From Candidatus Woesearchaeota archaeon (GTDB lineage Archaea; Nanobdellota; Nanobdellia; Woesearchaeales; GW2011-AR9), in assembly GCA_018303045.1 (NCBI GenBank), contig JAGVYX010000013.1, positions 1 through 48,408 on the forward strand: a stretch of DNA of 48,408 nt, read 5' to 3'. The notes beneath the pieces were generated by a model. The model was not told the origin of the DNA. It searched no databases and saw only the letters and a program-made list of their open reading frames with translations. A program made the translations under genes and the position numbers. Of the stretch, positions 47,635 to 48,408 are shown in pieces. Within the stretch, counting starts at the first letter, position 1. The number at the start of each line of letters is the position of its first letter.

Positions 47635-48087
47635 TTAGTTCTGTTCGTACTTGATTAAAATTGGTTTCAGCAATAAAATAATGGTGATTAACAGTGTTCC
47701 TGAAACAGCCAAGGCAAACATCCCTGCGCCTACAGCCACGCCGATAGCAGCCGAAGTCCACATGCAGGCAGCGGTAGTTAAGCCCGTCAGTTCAAATTTG
47801 GTTTTCCAAATAACTCCAGCTCCCAAAAAACCGACTCCGGTGACAATCTGGGCTACAATTCTGGCTTGGTCCGCAGAGGGCGTATTGCCGGGGAAACCGA
47901 TTACTGAAATAATCGTAAAAATGGTCGCTCCCAGCGTAACTAAAGAAAAAGTTCTCATGCCGGCATTGCTGGACCTTCTATTCCAGCCAATAACAAATCC
48001 TAAGAGGGTTGAAAGGATAATCTTAAAAATTATCACCAACTGCCCAGGCTGAATAAAGCTTTGCACAAATAAGTCTAAGACACTCAT
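47635..48087 (-). CDS. MgtC/SapB-family membrane protein
   Basis: 150 residues with four to five membrane helices. LSTLLGFVIGWNRRSSNAGMRTFSLVTLGA and IVTGVGFLGAGVIWK with GLTTAACMWTSAAIGVAVG are MgtC landmarks, including the conserved Arg and Asn residues. Known members affect magnesium homeostasis and F-type ATPase; the C-terminal ACT-like domain of MgtC is missing, giving the short SapB-like form. Confidence 0.92.
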   Translation of the reverse strand: MSVLDLFVQSFIQPGQLVIIFKIILSTLLGFVIGWNRRSSNAGMRTFSLVTLGATIFTIISVIGFPGNTPSADQARIVAQIVTGVGFLGAGVIWKTKFELTGLTTAACMWTSAAIGVAVGAGMFALAVSGTLLITIILLLKPILIKYEQN

Positions 48088-48408
48088 TATTTACCTCTTT
48101 TTATTTAGAAAGAAGTTGCTGGATAAATACTTTTTGGAAATAAGGGAACACACGAATTAGGTTCTTCTGGTTTTATTTAATTAGAAAAAACTTAAAACAA
48201 ACGGCGTTATTGAAAAGTTCCTCGCCCTAGGCTCGATAGCCATCGGCTCGGCTGCGTTAAATTATGACGAAAGCAAAAATTCCTCTTGCAATCCCCTTTT
48301 TGCTAGATGATTTATACCAAAAGACTCAAAATTCCGAACAGAATTTTGTGCCTTTTGTATATACCAAAGGGCTTAAATTTTTACGAAAATTTATGTCCTT
48401 TGGTATAA
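48088..48408. other. Gene-free window end with tandem hairpins
   Basis: 321 bp with no ORF of note. A GC-rich dyad (GGCT-CGAT-AGCC, about 48232-48243) is followed by two long hairpins in tandem (48313-48408, separate entry). Confidence 0.7.
48313..48408. repeat. Two tandem related hairpins
   Basis: Hairpin 1: ATACCAAAAG ... CTTTTGTAT with inner CAAAATTC / GAATTTTG. Hairpin 2: ATACCAAAGG ... CCTTTGGTAT with inner AAATTTT / AAAATTT. Same outer bases, 47-bp spacing, compensated differences. The array may continue past the window end. Confidence 0.75.

Overview
The window looks like part of a DPANN-type archaeal chromosome, most likely from a Woesearchaeota/Pacearchaeota-like lineage. Archaeal identity is firm: RNA polymerase subunits Rpo3, Rpo7 and Rpo10, Spt4, ribosomal proteins S24e, S27ae and L18e, a Gins51 replication factor, a Bud32 kinase, deoxyhypusine synthase, and TATA boxes about 26 nt ahead of many start codons (leaderless mRNAs). 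The lineage is an inference from gene content: compact AT-rich genome, many small membrane or coiled-coil orphan proteins, and bacterial-type folA/thyA/tmk. I see no rRNA, tRNA or CRISPR array.

Layout. 0-8 kb: 5' part of deoxyhypusine synthase, a large surface protein with an acidic tract, TatD nuclease, a six-hairpin glycosidase-like protein, a GT2 glycosyltransferase, orphans and cytidylate kinase. 8-13 kb: FKBP isomerase, FtsZ plus a Ham1-type pyrophosphatase, then the leftward rpo7-orphan-spt4-rps24e-rps27ae operon. 13-20 kb: endonuclease III, redox proteins (membrane-anchored thioredoxin fold and a cytosolic thioredoxin), a macro-domain protein, a HAD phosphatase, a lipoprotein and a frameshifted DNRLRE-type surface protein. 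20-25.2 kb: Bud32, then a leftward copper-handling island (ArsR repressor, 46-residue Cys-rich protein, CopA ATPase, small Gly/Met-rich membrane protein, HMA-SafE-cupredoxin protein, HMA chaperone). 25.2-30.7 kb: an MnmC-like methyltransferase, a hairpin-dense non-coding stretch, an RHH regulator plus DpnA-like DNA methyltransferase pair, small membrane proteins, a cap-less HAD fragment, Gins51, DUF167 and a nucleotidyltransferase-fold pair. 30.7-34.4 kb: a dTMP synthesis cluster (kinase-dCMP deaminase fusion, ThyA, DHFR, thymidylate kinase). 35.5-39.4 kb: the leftward S13-S4-S11-Rpo3-L18e-L13-S9-Rpo10 operon. 39.6-48.4 kb: radical SAM enzyme, HAD, a HEPN/MNT toxin-antitoxin pair, a type IV pilin-like cluster with prepilin peptidase, two coiled-coil proteins and MgtC.

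How genes cooperate: dCMP deaminase makes dUMP, ThyA and DHFR convert it to dTMP while recycling folate, and Tmk makes dTDP. The copper genes form a sensor, chaperone and efflux set. Prepilin peptidase would process the two neighbouring pilin-like proteins.

The most unusual signals are non-coding. Short, already diverged tandem duplications sit exactly across stop codons of five unrelated genes, and similar ones cluster in one 180-bp intergenic region. A 106-bp MITE-like element has 14-bp inverted ends and an 11-bp target duplication, with a second copy 25 kb away. A covarying stem-loop directly abuts the start codons of deoxyhypusine synthase and a copper transporter. A 370-bp array of hairpins contains a 131-bp segment closed by a perfect 12-bp inverted repeat. 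Functions of these elements are not known from sequence alone.
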